Shown: positions 24,442 through 24,463 of the stretch, in pieces | Numbering within the stretch: position 1 is the stretch's first letter | How the letters are laid out: each line of letters opens with the position of its first letter | Origin: Cyanobacteria bacterium UBA11153 | Lineage (GTDB): Bacteria > Cyanobacteriota > Cyanobacteriia > Cyanobacteriales > Coleofasciculaceae | Assembly: GCA_003511885.1 (NCBI GenBank) | Contig: DOIX01000018.1 | Span: 9,258 to 33,720 of the forward strand | DNA length: 24,463 nt | Direction: 5' to 3' | The notes under the pieces: model-generated | What the model saw: the letters and a program-made list of their open reading frames with translations, nothing else | Database searches by the model: none | Told to the model about the DNA's origin: nothing | Made by a program: the position numbers and the translations under genes

Positions 24442-24463
24442 GTTAATTGCTAATTGCTAATTG
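24442..24463. repeat. Heptamer tandem repeat (gttaatt, gctaatt) continuing past the window
   Basis: Units gttaatt, gctaatt, gctaatt and a further g run to the last base. The same unit is used at 20514-20548. Confidence 0.8.

Overview
The window comes from a cyanobacterium, most likely a filamentous one. The evidence is: many copies of the octamer gcgatcgc or close variants (HIP1-like), heptameric short tandem repeats, MITE-like palindromes, a NAD(P)-linked bidirectional [NiFe] hydrogenase (hox) locus, a large proof-reading PolA of cyanobacterial type, and cyanobacterial multi-domain signalling proteins. The lineage call is an inference from these signs; there is no rRNA gene to test it.

Layout. 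Positions 1-573 (+) hold the 3' end of a HEAT-repeat protein. Positions 574-1154 are repeat debris. Positions 1155-10136 (all -) form a signalling operon, transcribed in this order: two paralogous membrane hybrid histidine kinases with dCache sensors, a REC-histidine kinase, an internally deleted response-regulator relic that I read from the frame, and a REC-PAS-class III nucleotide cyclase. Several joints overlap by a few bases (TGATG, ATGTCTAA, ATGA), which points to translational coupling. The likely logic is a phosphorelay ending in cAMP, as if the single-protein cyanobacterial CyaC design were spread over several genes.

Positions 10413-13448 (+) encode DNA polymerase I. Behind it is a small ORF whose 3' end is made of a MITE-like element. 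Positions 13800-14408 (-) encode a nitroreductase-family protein. From 14409 to 16230 lies a decaying region: gene relics, two kinds of mobile palindromic element, a TPR/ATPase-type gene broken by an 11-bp direct duplication, and a cluster of hairpins. A DUF4240-type protein (16231-17136, -) follows, bracketed by two copies of one perfect 26-bp palindrome.

Positions 17217-24420 (-) look like a fermentation/hydrogen locus. Transcribed from the right edge they run: hoxY, a DUF433/DUF5615-type toxin-antitoxin-like pair, a phosphoribulokinase-like kinase lacking the redox cysteines of Calvin-cycle PRK, hoxH, hoxW, and an NDP-forming acyl-CoA synthetase fused to a GNAT acetyltransferase. HoxY and HoxH form the hydrogenase dimer, and HoxW trims the C-terminal extension of HoxH after nickel insertion. 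The synthetase could make acetate plus ATP, which fits dark fermentation beside H2 production. Heptamer repeats sit between several of these genes. I see no CRISPR array, tRNA, rRNA, prophage or complete insertion sequence. The items most worth a second look are the modified PRK-like kinase and the toxin-antitoxin pair between hoxY and hoxH, the MITE family with its captured coding end, and the relic regulator gene.
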